From contig NZ_QYBC01000015.1 in NCBI RefSeq assembly GCF_004137085.1, positions 1 through 64,000 of the forward strand: a DNA stretch of 64,000 bases. The letters are read 5' to 3'. Positions 34,259-43,641 of this stretch are shown here, piece by piece. The position numbers were made by a program, and so were the translations under genes. Every line of letters starts with the position of its first letter. The stretch's first letter is position 1. A model generated the notes under the pieces. It did not search any database and was not told the origin of the DNA. It saw only the letters and a list, made by a program, of their open reading frames with translations. The stretch is from Lichenibacterium ramalinae (GTDB taxonomy: Bacteria; Pseudomonadota; Alphaproteobacteria; Rhizobiales; Beijerinckiaceae).

Positions 34259-34953
34259 GGTCGCGGATCGTGGCCCGAGGCGCCGGGTTCGGCGGCGCCG
34301 TAGGCGGCCGCGACGTCCGCCGGCGCGAGGCTGCGGGCCGGCGCGTCGAGCACGATCCGCCCCCGGTCGAGCACGAGCACGCGGGTCGCGTGGGCGAGGG
34401 CCAGCGCCGGGTCGTGCAGCGCCAGCACCAGCGTCTCGTGCCGCGCCGCGAGGCGCGCCAGGACGGCGCTGCCCTGGACGGGGTCGAGCGCCGAGACGGG
34501 CTCGTCGCCGACCAGGATGGGGCGCCCGTCGTGGAGCGCCCGCGCCACCGAGACGCGCTGCTGCTGTCCCCCCGACAGGTCCCCGGCGGGGCGGAAGATC
34601 TCGGGCGCCAGGCCCACCTCGTCGAGCACGGCGCGCACCGCCGCCACTTCGCGCCGCCCCGGCCGGACCAGGGTCTTCAGGTTGAACAGCGTCGAATGGC
34701 GGTCGAGCCGCGCCATGTGGACGTTGTGGAAGACGCTGAGGCGCCGCACCAGCGCGGCCTGCTGCGGCACGAGGGCGGCCCGCCCGGCGGCCCGGGCATA
34801 GACGAGGTCGAGCAGCGTCGTCTTGCCCGAGCCGGAACGCCCCATCACGGCGACGCGCTCGCCGGGGGCGATGGTCAGGGCGAGGTCGCGCAGCACGGTC
34901 CGGCCCGGGTAGCCGATCTCCGCCGCGTCGATCCGGATGGCCGTGCCCGTCAC
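34255..34953 (-). CDS. ABC transporter ATP-binding protein, PhnC-like (putative selenate uptake)
   Basis: 232 aa from a GTG at 34953 (an upstream in-frame start would add an Arg/Trp-rich lead). Walker A GRSGSGKTT, Q-loop LVPQQAAL, signature LSGGQQQR and Walker B ILVGDEPVSALD are all intact, and the switch His is in LALHDPALAL. The NVHMARLDRHST stretch resembles PhnC. It hydrolyses ATP to drive the fused permease that starts within its stop codon. It begins 28 bp after the binding-protein gene. Confidence 0.85.
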   Translation of the reverse strand: MTGTAIRIDAAEIGYPGRTVLRDLALTIAPGERVAVMGRSGSGKTTLLDLVYARAAGRAALVPQQAALVRRLSVFHNVHMARLDRHSTLFNLKTLVRPGRREVAAVRAVLDEVGLAPEIFRPAGDLSGGQQQRVSVARALHDGRPILVGDEPVSALDPVQGSAVLARLAARHETLVLALHDPALALAHATRVLVLDRGRIVLDAPARSLAPADVAAAYGAAEPGASGHDPRP

Positions 34954-34981
34954 GCTCCGCAGGCCTCGTCCCGACGCCGTG

Positions 34982-35899
34982 TCAATCCAGCAGGCCCGCC
35001 GCCTTGGCGACCACCTCGACCGGGGCATATTCGGCATTGTCGGCGGGCACGAACCGCGACCGGCCGAAGGGCGCCAGGATGGCGGGGTCGTCGATGCCGA
35101 CCAGCGTGTCGGCGACCTTGCGGGTGAAGCCCGGCCCGAAGGTGGCGTCGACGTCGCCCCGCATGGTCCATTGATAGTCCGGGAAGGGCGGCGACCGCCA
35201 GATCACCGACACCTTGGAGGGGTCGACCCTGCCGGCCTTCCGGTCGAGGTCCCACACCGAGGGGTCGACGACGCCGAGGTCGTAGGCCCCCGACTGGACG
35301 AGCTGGATGGTGCGCGAATGGTCGCCCGAGAAGCCCACGCGGGCGAAGACCTGCTCGGGCGCACGGCCGCCGAACGCCTTGCGGAGCTCGTATTCGGGCA
35401 TGACGCGGCCGGAAGTGGAGGTGCGGGCGCCGAACGTGAAGGTCCGGCCCGCGATGGCTGGCTGCAGGTCGGGCGCGGGCTCGAGGCCCGTGCCGCGGTT
35501 GGCGATCATGAGGCTGCGGAACGCCGTGTCCTCGGCGCCCTGCGCGATGGCGCGCGAACCCGGCACCTTGGCGCGCGCCTGCACGCCCGTGACGCCGCCG
35601 AACCAGGCGAGCTGGACGCCGCCGTTGACGAAGCTCGTCACGGCTGCCGGGTAGCTCTTCACCGGCACGTAGCGGACCGGCACGCCGAGCCGCGCCTGCA
35701 GGTAGGCGGCGACCTTGCCGAAGCGCTCGACGAGGCGCGTCTCGTCCCCGTCCGGGATGGCGGTGAAGACCAGCGTGGGCCCCGGCGCCGCATCGGCGGC
35801 CCGGGCTCCGGGGAGCGCGACCCCGGCCAGCATGGTGCCGGCCAGGAGGACGGCGGCGACGGTCCTCAAGCCGGATCCCCCGCGCGGCCGCGCCGTCAC
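34982..35899 (-). CDS. PhnD-like periplasmic binding protein, putative selenate ABC transporter
   Basis: 305 aa from a GTG at 35899 that overlaps the selD stop (GTGA). A signal peptide (about 1-36, ending GARA-AD) precedes a type-2 binding fold: [87 protein letters not shown]. The [16 protein letters not shown] and FGG.TGVQAR blocks are those of a PhnD-like subgroup commonly annotated as putative selenate binding proteins because they co-occur with selD. Direct coupling to selD here supports selenium oxyanion uptake, though phosphonate or phosphite cannot be excluded by sequence alone. Confidence 0.82.
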   Translation of the reverse strand: MTARPRGGSGLRTVAAVLLAGTMLAGVALPGARAADAAPGPTLVFTAIPDGDETRLVERFGKVAAYLQARLGVPVRYVPVKSYPAAVTSFVNGGVQLAWFGGVTGVQARAKVPGSRAIAQGAEDTAFRSLMIANRGTGLEPAPDLQPAIAGRTFTFGARTSTSGRVMPEYELRKAFGGRAPEQVFARVGFSGDHSRTIQLVQSGAYDLGVVDPSVWDLDRKAGRVDPSKVSVIWRSPPFPDYQWTMRGDVDATFGPGFTRKVADTLVGIDDPAILAPFGRSRFVPADNAEYAPVEVVAKAAGLLD

Positions 35900-36945
35900 C
35901 GGCGCCCCACGGCGACGCGGCCATCGCCCGCCACGAAGCTGCCGATGACGGCGGCACGCGGGAAGCCGCGCTCCGCCGCCCGCGCCATCACGGCGTCGAG
36001 GGCTTCGGGCGCCACCGCGATCAGCAGCCCGCCGCTCGTCTGCGGATCGCACAGGAGGTCGCGGCCCCAGGCCGGCAGCCCGTCGCCGAGCCGCACCTCC
36101 GCGGCGAAGCTGTCCCAGTTCCGCCCGGACGCGCCCGTCCGGATGCCGGCGGCGGCGAGGTCGGCCACGCCGGGAAGGAGCGGCAGGGCGTCGAAATCCA
36201 GGTCGAGGTCGAGGTCGGCGTCCCGCACCATCTCCAGCGCGTGCCCGAGGAGGCCGAAGCCCGTGAGGTCCGTCATGGCATGGACGCCGGGGATGCCCGG
36301 CATGTCGGCGCCGAGCCGGTTCAGCTGGGTGCAGGACGCCGCCATGGTGGCGTAGCCGTCCGGCGGCAGCAGGCCGCGCTTCAGCGCCGCGCCCTGGATG
36401 CCGACCCCGAGGCCCTTGGTGAGCACGAGCCGGTCTCCGGCCCGGGCGCCGACGTTGCGCAGCACGCGGTCGGGATGCACGAGGCCCACCGCCACGAGGC
36501 CGTAGATGGGCTCCGGGCTGTCGATCGAATGGCCGCCCGCGACCGGGATGCCGGCCTCGGCGCAGACCGCGGCGCCCCCGGCCAGGATCTCCCGGATGGT
36601 TTCGGCCGGCAGCTTGTCGACCGGCATCCCGACGATGGCCAGGGCGAAGAGCGGCGTGCCGCCCATGGCGAAGACGTCGGACAGGGCGTTGGTGGCGGCG
36701 ATGCGGCCGAAGTCGCGCGGGTCGTCGACGATCGGGGTGAAGAAGTCGGTGGTGGCGACGATGGCCTGGCCGCCGTTCAGCCGGTAGACGGCGGCGTCAT
36801 CGCCCGTCTCGGTCCCGACCAGCATGTCGGCATAGGGTCCGGCCGCCGGCATGCCGGCCAGGATGGTCCGCAGCACCGAGGGCGCGAGCTTGCAGCCGCA
36901 GCCGCCGCCATGGGCCAGGGACGTGAGGCGGACGGGTTCGGTCAT
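35896..36945 (-). CDS. selD: Selenide, water dikinase (selenophosphate synthetase)
   Basis: 349 aa, full length. The catalytic segment GGGCGCK places Cys16 and Lys19 at the positions of E. coli SelD Cys17 and Lys20; the residue is Cys, not selenocysteine. Further conserved blocks: [64 protein letters not shown] and [12 protein letters not shown]. SelD makes selenophosphate from selenide and ATP for selenocysteine or 2-selenouridine synthesis. No selA, selB, selC or mnmH is in the window, so the user of selenophosphate lies elsewhere. It is the first gene of a coupled operon with a selenate-type ABC transporter. Confidence 0.97.
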   Translation of the reverse strand: MTEPVRLTSLAHGGGCGCKLAPSVLRTILAGMPAAGPYADMLVGTETGDDAAVYRLNGGQAIVATTDFFTPIVDDPRDFGRIAATNALSDVFAMGGTPLFALAIVGMPVDKLPAETIREILAGGAAVCAEAGIPVAGGHSIDSPEPIYGLVAVGLVHPDRVLRNVGARAGDRLVLTKGLGVGIQGAALKRGLLPPDGYATMAASCTQLNRLGADMPGIPGVHAMTDLTGFGLLGHALEMVRDADLDLDLDFDALPLLPGVADLAAAGIRTGASGRNWDSFAAEVRLGDGLPAWGRDLLCDPQTSGGLLIAVAPEALDAVMARAAERGFPRAAVIGSFVAGDGRVAVGRR

Positions 36946-37020
36946 GGCGGTCTCCTGCCCGGCATCGGTCGGGCCGGGATGCCCTGAACATAGGCATCAT
37001 CGCCCGGCGGGTGAAGGCGG

Positions 37021-38715
37021 TCACGCCGTCGCCGCGGCGGCGAGGCCGAGCCGGCGCTCCATCGTGTCGCGCATGAGGAACTTCTGCATCTTGCCCGTCA
37101 CCGTCATGGGGAAGCTGTCCACGAGCTCGACGTAGCGCGGCACCTTCTGGTGGGCGATGCGGCCCGTGCAGAAGGCCCGCACGGCTTCGGGCGTGAGGCC
37201 GCTGCCGGGCCGCGGGCGGATCCAGGCGCAGACCTCCTCGCCGTAGCGCGGGTCGGCGACGCCGAACACCGCCACGTCCTGCACGTCGGGGTGGCGGTAG
37301 AGGTAGTCCTCCACCTCGCGCGGCGACACGTTCTCGCCGCCCCGGATGATGAGGTCCTTGATGCGCCCCACGACGTTGCCGAAGCCCTCGGCGTCGACGG
37401 TGGCGAGGTCCCCGGTGTGCATCCAGCCCTCCGCGTCCAGCACCGCGGCGGTGCGTTCGGGCTCGCCCCAGTAGCCGCGCATCACCGCATAGCCGCGCGT
37501 GCACAGTTCCCCGGCCTCGCCGCGCGGCAGGACGCGCCCCTCGGGGTCGACGATCTTGACGTCGAGGTGCGGATGGACGCGGCCGATGGTGGACACGCGC
37601 CGCTCCAGCGGGTCGTCGATGGCGCTCTGGAACGACACCGGGCTGGTTTCCGTCATGCCGTAGCAGATGGTGAGGCCGGACAGGTGCATCCGCTCGACCA
37701 CCTTGCGCATCACCGCGATGGGGCAGGGCGAGCCCGCCATGATGCCGGTGCGCAGCCGCGACAGGTCGAAGGCGGCGAAATCCGGGTGGTCGAGCGCCGC
37801 GATGAACATGGTGGGGACGCCGTAGAGCGCCGTGCAGCGCTCCTCGGCGGCCGTGCGCAGCGTCGCCAGCGGGTCGAAGCCCCGGCCCGGATAGACCATG
37901 GCGGCCCCGTGGGTGACGCTGGCGAGGTTGCCCATCACCATGCCGAAGCAATGGTACAGCGGCACCGGGATGCAGATGCGGTCCTCGGGGGCGAGCCGCA
38001 TCGCCCGCCCGACGAAATAACCGTTGTTGAGGATGTTGCGGTGGGTCAGCGTCACGCCCTTCGGCGTGCCGGTGGTGCCGCTGGTGAACTGGATGTTGGC
38101 GTCGTCCTCCGGCCGGATCGTGCCGGCGAGGGCCGCCACCGCGGCGGCGGTTTCGGGCGTGGCGAAGCCCGCCACGGCGTCGAACGGGACGGTGCCGGGC
38201 GCCGCCGTGCCGAAGGCCACGACGAGGCGCAGGGCGGGCAGGCGCGGGGCCGCGAGGGCGCCGGGCGCGGCGCCGTCGAGCTCCGGTGCCAGCTCCCGCA
38301 GCATGCCGAGGTAGTCGCTGCCCTTGAAGGGCGGCCCGAGCACCAGCGCCGCGCAGCCGACCTTGTTCAGCGCATAGTCGAGCTCGACGACGCGGTAGGC
38401 CGGGTTGACGGTGACGAGGATCAGCCCGGCCTTGGCGGCGGCGAACTGCACCAGCGCCCATTCGGCCGTGTTGAGCGACCACATGCCGATGCGGTCGCCG
38501 GGCGCGAGGCCGAGGGCCAGCAGCCCGGCCGCCACGGTTTCGGCCCGGCGGTCGAGCTCCGCCCAGCTCCAGCGCACGGGCGCCTCGTCGCAGCCCCACG
38601 GGGCCACCAGCGCGTCCCGGTCCGGCCAGCGGCGGGCGGCGTCGCCGAGCGCCCGGCCGATCGTGACGTCGAGCAGCGGCACGTCTCGCGCGCCCGTGAC
38701 GAAGCTCGGCTCCAT
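37021..38715 (-). CDS. Acyl-CoA synthetase (AMP-binding, ACSF2-like medium-chain)
   Basis: 564 aa ANL-superfamily ligase. The AMP-binding motif is [18 protein letters not shown]; further motifs are [43 protein letters not shown] and the catalytic C-terminal Lys in [21 protein letters not shown] and the [27 protein letters not shown] start are typical of the ACSF2/fadD3-like group acting on medium-chain acids. It activates fatty acids to acyl-CoA for beta-oxidation or PHA precursors, with the phasins nearby giving loose context. It stands alone between selD and ribF. Confidence 0.87.
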   Translation of the reverse strand: MEPSFVTGARDVPLLDVTIGRALGDAARRWPDRDALVAPWGCDEAPVRWSWAELDRRAETVAAGLLALGLAPGDRIGMWSLNTAEWALVQFAAAKAGLILVTVNPAYRVVELDYALNKVGCAALVLGPPFKGSDYLGMLRELAPELDGAAPGALAAPRLPALRLVVAFGTAAPGTVPFDAVAGFATPETAAAVAALAGTIRPEDDANIQFTSGTTGTPKGVTLTHRNILNNGYFVGRAMRLAPEDRICIPVPLYHCFGMVMGNLASVTHGAAMVYPGRGFDPLATLRTAAEERCTALYGVPTMFIAALDHPDFAAFDLSRLRTGIMAGSPCPIAVMRKVVERMHLSGLTICYGMTETSPVSFQSAIDDPLERRVSTIGRVHPHLDVKIVDPEGRVLPRGEAGELCTRGYAVMRGYWGEPERTAAVLDAEGWMHTGDLATVDAEGFGNVVGRIKDLIIRGGENVSPREVEDYLYRHPDVQDVAVFGVADPRYGEEVCAWIRPRPGSGLTPEAVRAFCTGRIAHQKVPRYVELVDSFPMTVTGKMQKFLMRDTMERRLGLAAAATA

Positions 38716-38906
38716 GCGTGTCGCTCCCGCTCGCGGCGCCGTTGTCGGGACCCGGGCGGCGCGACCGCCCGGCGGGGCCCCGCCGACGCTTCGCTCGCAT
38801 GATGGGCCGGATCCGGGACGGCCCGCAAGCGGGGCCGCAAGCCGGTGGTGCTCGGCCCCCGAACTGGGGTAGAAGCCTCGACGTCCCCTCCGCCCCGGGC
38901 CCCCGA

Positions 38907-39884
38907 TTGATCGCGCCGCTCCCCCCCCGTTTCATCGTCGCCGAGGATCCCGACGCGCCCCCTCCGGGTCTCGGCGGGGCCGTGGTGGCGATCGGCAATT
39001 TCGACGGCGTGCACCGGGGCCACCAGGCCGTGATCGCGCGGGCGCGGGCGCTCGCCGCCGAACTCGGCCGGCCCACCGCGGTGCTGACCTTCGAGCCCCA
39101 TCCGGCCGACTATTTCGCCGGCGGTCCCACCATCTTCCGCATTACGCCGCCGGCCGCCAAGGCGCTGGCCCTGAGCCGGCTCGGCACGGTCGACGGCATG
39201 GTGGTGCGCAGCTTCGACGCCGGCTTCGCCGCGCTCGGCGCCGAGGCCTTCGTGGCCGACATCCTGGTGCGGCGGCTCGGCATCGCGGCGGCCGTGGTGG
39301 GCTACGACTTCCACTTCGGCAAGGGGCGGAGCGGCACGCCGGCCTTTCTCGCCGAGGCCGGGCTGCGGCACGGCTTCGCCGTGGCGATCATCGACAAGAT
39401 CGTGGCGGACGCGCAGGGCGACCTCGCGGCGGTCTCGTCGACCGCCATCCGACGCGCGCTCGAGGCCGGCGACGTCGCCCGGGCCGCCACGCTGCTCGGG
39501 CGCCACCATTTCGTGCTCGGCCCGGTGGTGCACGGCGAGAAGCTCGGCCGCACCCTGGGCTTCCCCACCGCCAACTTGAGGCTCGACCCGGCCGCCAAGC
39601 TCGCCCACGGCATCTATGCCGTGCGGGTCCGCACCGCGGCCGGCACGTTCGACGGCGTCGCTTCCTACGGCCGCCGCCCCACCTTCGACAACGGCGCGCC
39701 GCTGCTCGAAAGCTTCCTGTTCGACTTCTCGGGCGACCTCTATGGGCAGGACATCGAGGTGGACTTCGTGGCCTGGATCCGGGGCGAGGAGAAGTTCGCG
39801 TCCGCCGAGGCCCTGATGGCGCGCATGACGGTCGATGCCGACGAGGCCCGCGGGCTGCTGGCCGGGACGGGCCCGGCCCGCTGA
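38907..39884 (+). CDS. ribF: Bifunctional riboflavin kinase / FAD synthetase
   Basis: 325 aa from a TTG at 38907, chosen because it starts next to the family N-terminus ([11 protein letters not shown]) and gives the usual length; in-frame ATGs about 105 bp upstream would add a Pro/Arg-rich lead. The FMN adenylyltransferase half has [17 protein letters not shown] and ESS-like [14 protein letters not shown]. The kinase half has [11 protein letters not shown], the PTAN riboflavin kinase signature, and [12 protein letters not shown]. It converts riboflavin to FMN and FAD in the cytoplasm. No riboswitch or rib biosynthesis gene is seen beside it. Confidence 0.93.
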   Translation: MIAPLPPRFIVAEDPDAPPPGLGGAVVAIGNFDGVHRGHQAVIARARALAAELGRPTAVLTFEPHPADYFAGGPTIFRITPPAAKALALSRLGTVDGMVVRSFDAGFAALGAEAFVADILVRRLGIAAAVVGYDFHFGKGRSGTPAFLAEAGLRHGFAVAIIDKIVADAQGDLAAVSSTAIRRALEAGDVARAATLLGRHHFVLGPVVHGEKLGRTLGFPTANLRLDPAAKLAHGIYAVRVRTAAGTFDGVASYGRRPTFDNGAPLLESFLFDFSGDLYGQDIEVDFVAWIRGEEKFASAEALMARMTVDADEARGLLAGTGPAR

Positions 39885-39958
39885 GCCTCGCCGTCCGCGC
39901 GCCGCGCCGCCCCCGCGTCGAAGGTGCCGCGCGCGACCGAATGGGGTAGAACCCGCCC

Positions 39959-40777
39959 ATGTCCGACCTCGCGCCTTCCCCCGCCAAGCCCGCCTTCCGC
40001 GTCACCGCGCGCGCCCTCGCGCTCGGGGCCCGGCTCGACGCCGCGGGGCTCGAGCGGCCCGACACGATCTCGGTCAACCCCCTGGCCTTCAGCGTCGGCC
40101 AGTCCGGTTTCGTGGCGCTCTACCGCTTCGGCGTGGCGGTGCTGGTCGGGCTGTCGCCCGTCGAGGAGGACGACTTCCTCCGCCAGATCCGGCCGCGCGT
40201 GTCGGGCGAGCGCGAAAGGGTCGACGACGAGACCGCCGTGCTCGAAGTCTCGCCCGAGGGGGCCGACCAGGTTTCGCCCGGCGGCCCCATCCAGGTGCGA
40301 GACCTGTCGACGGCGCGCCTGCTGGTGCTCGCCGACGCCCTCGCCAAGACCGTGTCGCTCGCCCGCGACGAGCGCGAGGTCAATGCGGTGCTGGACGTGA
40401 TCGAGCCTTTCGCCCTCGGCCTCAGCCGCACCGGGCGCCCGCCCGGGACGCGCCGCGCCATGCTGCGGCTCATCGGGCAGGCGCTGCTGGTGCAGCACCG
40501 GCTGTCGGGCCGCGTCGCCGTGGAGGAGAAGCCCGACGTGCTGTGGGACCGGCCCGACCTCGAGCGCCTCTACGCCCGGGTCGAGGACGAATACGAGCTG
40601 AAGGAGCGGACGACGTCGCTGAAGCGCAAGCTCGACGTCATCGTGGAAACGGCCCGCGGCCTCACCGACGTCATCGAATCGGACCGCGCCACCTGGCTCG
40701 AAGTCGCCGTGGTGGCCCTCATCGTCACCGAGATCCTGCTCACGCTGGTGCAGATGGCGTTCTTCCACCACGTGTGA
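39959..40777 (+). CDS. RMND1/Sif2 (DUF155) family membrane protein
   Basis: 272 aa. The DUF155 domain spans most of the length: FVALYRFGVAVLVGLSP, then DALAKTVSLARDEREV, LIGQALLVQHRLS, and KPDVLWDRPDLERLYARVEDEYELKERTTSLKRKL in consecutive parts. A C-terminal membrane helix (WLEVAVVALIVTEILLTLVQM) anchors it. The family includes mitochondrial RMND1 and yeast Sif2, tied to mitochondrial translation; bacterial members are uncharacterised. It follows ribF by 74 bp. Function unknown in bacteria. Confidence 0.85.
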   Translation: MSDLAPSPAKPAFRVTARALALGARLDAAGLERPDTISVNPLAFSVGQSGFVALYRFGVAVLVGLSPVEEDDFLRQIRPRVSGERERVDDETAVLEVSPEGADQVSPGGPIQVRDLSTARLLVLADALAKTVSLARDEREVNAVLDVIEPFALGLSRTGRPPGTRRAMLRLIGQALLVQHRLSGRVAVEEKPDVLWDRPDLERLYARVEDEYELKERTTSLKRKLDVIVETARGLTDVIESDRATWLEVAVVALIVTEILLTLVQMAFFHHV

Positions 40778-41093
40778 GGCACCTCGCCGTCCGTGATGAA
40801 AACCGCGTCAGCATTGTCGAAATTCCTCGCGGCTCCGTGCCTATATTACAGGCTGTGTGTGACGGAGATTTGAACACCCTGGCGCAACTGGGCGTTAACC
40901 ACTTTTCTCGGGTCCCGACTGGGAACTCTGTTGTATGGGCCGGGTTTCGGTTACAGCCGTCCAGGGAAAGGCGGGCCTGTCCTGGGCCGGCCCGTCCCGG
41001 CAAACCCCTCGCATGGTCCTGGCCGGAGCGCCCGCCTCATTGCGGCAAGCTCCCCGGGGACAGCGCGACGGCCTGGTTCGCGGAGTGCGTCCG
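40778..41093. other. Gap upstream of a small membrane-protein gene
   Basis: About 315 bp. The first half (40787-40940) is clearly more AT-rich than the surroundings and includes GCCTATATTACAGG (a TATATT -10-like element at 40842-40847) and a GTTAACCAC CtrA-like half-site around 40893. No convincing -35 at standard spacing is present. The second half reads openly but with shadow-like composition. Probably a promoter region for the 67-aa gene at 41094; no RNA gene is recognised. Confidence 0.35.
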
Positions 41094-41297
41094 ATGTTGC
41101 GTTTGATGTTGGCTCTGGCGGCGCTCTGCGTCGGTTCGGGAGCGTTGGGCCTCGGCCATGTGACCCCCGTCAGCGGGACGTTCTCGGGACTGTGCCTCGC
41201 GGTCTTCGCCCTGTCGGCGACATTGCTGATCGGCTCATTCGAGGCCTACGAGACGCAGGCCGTCCGGCACGACCGGAACGACCGGGACGACGGCTGA
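41094..41297 (+). CDS. Small two-helix membrane protein (67 aa)
   Basis: 67 aa from the ATG at 41094, with GGAG upstream; the frame is open further back but that part looks like shadow. MLRLMLALAALCVGSGALGLG is a first hydrophobic segment, FSGLCLAVFALSATLLIGSF a second, then a charged tail rich in Arg, Asp and Asn. It probably forms a helical hairpin in the inner membrane. I recognise no family. Its 3' end overlaps the 3' end of mutY on the other strand by 63 bases, so one of the two ends may be shorter in reality. Confidence 0.5.
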   Translation: MLRLMLALAALCVGSGALGLGHVTPVSGTFSGLCLAVFALSATLLIGSFEAYETQAVRHDRNDRDDG

Positions 41298-42332
41298 CGC
41301 GGCCTCCCACACCTTGGTGAAGACGTTGGGGATCGGCTCGCGGGCCAGGGCCTCGCGCGTCACCCAGCGGCACCCTTCCGGCGCCAAGCCGCCGTGCGAC
41401 CGGCCCCGGTAGACGTCCAGCGTCAGGGCGAAATGCGTGAACACGTGCTCGACGGTGCCGACGGCGCGCAGAGCGGCGTCGCTCGCCTGGGCCATGGCGG
41501 CGGCGTCGGGCGAGGCCGCGCCCCAGTCCGAGCCGAAGAATTCCGTCATGCCGCCGAGCAGGCCCTTGGCGGGGCGCGTCCGCACCAGCACGGCCCCGTC
41601 CTGGCGTTCCACCACCGCCATGGCGCCGAAGCGGCGCGGTGTGGCCTTCTTGGGGAGCTTGCGCGGATACCGAAGCTCCGTCCCGGCCGCGTGGGCCGCG
41701 CAGGAGCCGGCCAGCGGGCAGAGGGCGCAGGCGGGGGACCGCGGCGTGCAGATCGTGGCGCCGAGGTCCATCGTGGCCTGGGCGAAGTCGCCCGGCCGGC
41801 CCGGCGGCACCAGGGCGGCGGTGAGGCGCTTGATCTCGGGCCGTGCCGCCGGGACCGGCGTCTCGACCGCCCGCAGCCGCGTCATCACCCGCTCGACGTT
41901 GCCGTCCACCACGGTCGCGACCTCGCCGAAGGCGATGGCGGCCACGGCGGCGGCCGTGTAGTCGCCGATGCCGGGCAGGGCGCGCAGGGCCGCCTCGGTC
42001 GAGGGAAAGCGGCCGCCGTGCCGCTCCACCACGGCCTGCGCGCAATCGTGCAGGTTGCGGGCGCGGGCGTAATAGCCGAGGCCCGCCCATTCCTTCAGCA
42101 CCGCCTCGCGCGGGGCCGCCGCCAGCGCCGCGACATCCGGCCACAGCGCCAGGAAGCGCGCGTAGAAGCCCTTCACCGCCGCCACGGTCGTCTGCTGCAG
42201 CATCACCTCCGACAGCCAGACCGCGTAGGGGTCGGGCCCGGCGCGGCCGGTGGCGCGCCAGGGCAGGGCCCGCCGGTGCCGATCGTACCAGGCGAGCAGG
42301 GCGGCCGTTTCGGCGGCAGGGGACGCGGGCAT
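41235..42332 (-). CDS. mutY: Adenine DNA glycosylase MutY
   Basis: 365 aa from the ATG at 42332. The N-terminal catalytic domain shows WLSEVMLQQTTVAAV, the helix-hairpin-helix LPGIGDYTAAAVAAIAFG, the catalytic Asp in VVDGNVERV and an Fe-S cluster with spacing C-x6-C-x2-C-x5-C (CTPRSPACALCPLAGSC). The C-terminal NUDIX-like domain recognises 8-oxoG (FGAMAVVERQDGAVLVRTR, GLLGGMTEFFGSDW). It removes A mispaired with 8-oxoguanine. Divergent from the DUF721 gene, as in many Hyphomicrobiales. The end VVPVVPVVPDGLRLVGLE is unusual and overlaps a small gene on the other strand. Confidence 0.95.
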   Translation of the reverse strand: MPASPAAETAALLAWYDRHRRALPWRATGRAGPDPYAVWLSEVMLQQTTVAAVKGFYARFLALWPDVAALAAAPREAVLKEWAGLGYYARARNLHDCAQAVVERHGGRFPSTEAALRALPGIGDYTAAAVAAIAFGEVATVVDGNVERVMTRLRAVETPVPAARPEIKRLTAALVPPGRPGDFAQATMDLGATICTPRSPACALCPLAGSCAAHAAGTELRYPRKLPKKATPRRFGAMAVVERQDGAVLVRTRPAKGLLGGMTEFFGSDWGAASPDAAAMAQASDAALRAVGTVEHVFTHFALTLDVYRGRSHGGLAPEGCRWVTREALAREPIPNVFTKVWEAASAVVPVVPVVPDGLRLVGLE

Positions 42333-42405
42333 GGGGGCGTGATAGGGTCCGGCGACGGGAAAGAACGTCCCAGCCTCTACCAGCGGCGGGACCTGCGGGG
42401 AAGCG

Positions 42406-42912
42406 ATGGCGGTCGGCGGCAAGGCGCGATACGGGGGACGGCCGCTGGCCGACTGGGTCGATGGCTGCATCGCCCCGGCCCTGGCCCGCTTCGGCTTCGG
42501 CGAGGCCGACATCGTCAGCGGCTGGGCCGACATCGCGGGGCCGCGGGTCGCCGCCTTCGCCGAACCCGTCGAGATCAAATGGCCGCGCCGGCGCGCGGCC
42601 GCCACCTCGGGCGAGCCCGCCCGGGCCCCCGCCACGCTGGTGGTGCGGGTGGAGGGCGCCTTCGCGCTGGAACTCCAGCACCTGGCGCCCCTGCTGGTGG
42701 AGCGCATCAACGCCCATCTCGGCTGGCGCTGCATCGGCAAGCTGGCGCTGCGCCAGGCGCCGCTGGTGGGCCGCGCCGCGCCGCGCCGCCCGGTGCCGCC
42801 GCCGCAGCCCGCCGCCCTGGCGCGGGCGGGCGAGGTCGCGTCCGGCATCGCCGACGAGGCCCTGCGCGACGCGCTGGTGCGGCTCGGCGCCCGGGTCATC
42901 GAGGCGCGTTAG
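42406..42912 (+). CDS. DUF721 / DciA-family protein
   Basis: 168 aa. The conserved core WADIAGPRVAAFAEPVEIKWP then LVVRVEGAFALELQHLAPLLVERINAHLG and RCIGKLALRQAP (in consecutive parts) identifies DUF721, the family that includes the DnaB helicase loader DciA. The C-terminal Pro/Ala-rich segment ends in a short helix. It could help load the replicative helicase, since DciA is the predominant loader in bacteria without DnaC; this is family inference. It lies between mutY and dsbA, the usual setting in this order. Confidence 0.85.
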   Translation: MAVGGKARYGGRPLADWVDGCIAPALARFGFGEADIVSGWADIAGPRVAAFAEPVEIKWPRRRAAATSGEPARAPATLVVRVEGAFALELQHLAPLLVERINAHLGWRCIGKLALRQAPLVGRAAPRRPVPPPQPAALARAGEVASGIADEALRDALVRLGARVIEAR

Positions 42913-42996
42913 GAGGCGATTTCCTCGCGCGCCGAACTGCATTAGAAGCACCTCATCGCCGCCCCCTTGCCCGGCGCCAGAAGCTGAAAGGTCCCC

Positions 42997-43641
42997 ATGC
43001 GCGGTTCCGCCCCCACCCGCCGTCGCGCGCTCCTGGCGCTCGCCGCCGTCGCCGGCCTCGCGGCCGCCCCGGCGCTGGCCGCCGACCAGACCTTCCCGGT
43101 CGCCGAGCTGATGGCCGAGCCGCCGCTCCCCGACATGTGGATGGGGTCCAAGGACGCGCCCGTCACCGTCATCGAATATGCCTCGATGACCTGCACGCAT
43201 TGCGCGGCCTTCCACGCCGAAACTTGGCCGACGCTGAAGTCGAAATACATCGACACCGGCAAGGTGCGCTTCGTGCTCCGGGAGTTCCCGCTCGATCCCC
43301 TGGCCACGGCGGGCTTCATGCTGGGGCGCTGCGCCGGGCCCGAGAAGCGCAACGCCGTCCTGGACCTGCTCTTCGACCAGCAGAAGAACTGGGCCTTCGT
43401 CGACAAGCCGGCCGAGGCGCTCGAGAACACCGTCAAGCAGGCCGGCATCACCCACGATGCCTTCGCGGCCTGCCTCAAGGACCAGAAGCTGCTCGGGCAG
43501 GTCAACGCCGAGCGCGACAAGGCCGGCACGGCCTTCAAGGTCGACGCCACCCCGACCTTCTACATCAACGGCACCAAGCATGCGGGCGAACTCAGCGTTC
43601 CCGAGCTCGACAAGATCCTGGCGCCGCTGGTGAAGAGCTGA
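42997..43641 (+). CDS. DsbA-family thiol:disulfide oxidoreductase
   Basis: 214 aa. A signal peptide with twin arginine-like TRRRALLALAAVAG and cleavage near ALA-AD is followed by a thioredoxin fold with active site C66-T-H-C69 in YASMTCTHCAAFH, the helical insertion, and the cis-Pro loop DATPTFYING. The layout matches the DsbA-like proteins that flank mutY and DUF721 in Hyphomicrobiales. It would introduce or reshuffle disulfides in the periplasm. In related genomes smc usually follows; here a GNAT gene does, overlapping the stop codon. Confidence 0.88.
   Translation: MRGSAPTRRRALLALAAVAGLAAAPALAADQTFPVAELMAEPPLPDMWMGSKDAPVTVIEYASMTCTHCAAFHAETWPTLKSKYIDTGKVRFVLREFPLDPLATAGFMLGRCAGPEKRNAVLDLLFDQQKNWAFVDKPAEALENTVKQAGITHDAFAACLKDQKLLGQVNAERDKAGTAFKVDATPTFYINGTKHAGELSVPELDKILAPLVKS

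Noticed and set aside
35896-36945. SelD as a selenoprotein
   Set aside because: The catalytic position is a Cys codon (GGGCGCK) with no in-frame TGA, so no selenocysteine is needed.
38716-38906. FMN riboswitch upstream of ribF
   Set aside because: None of the conserved FMN-aptamer elements is visible in the 190-bp gap.
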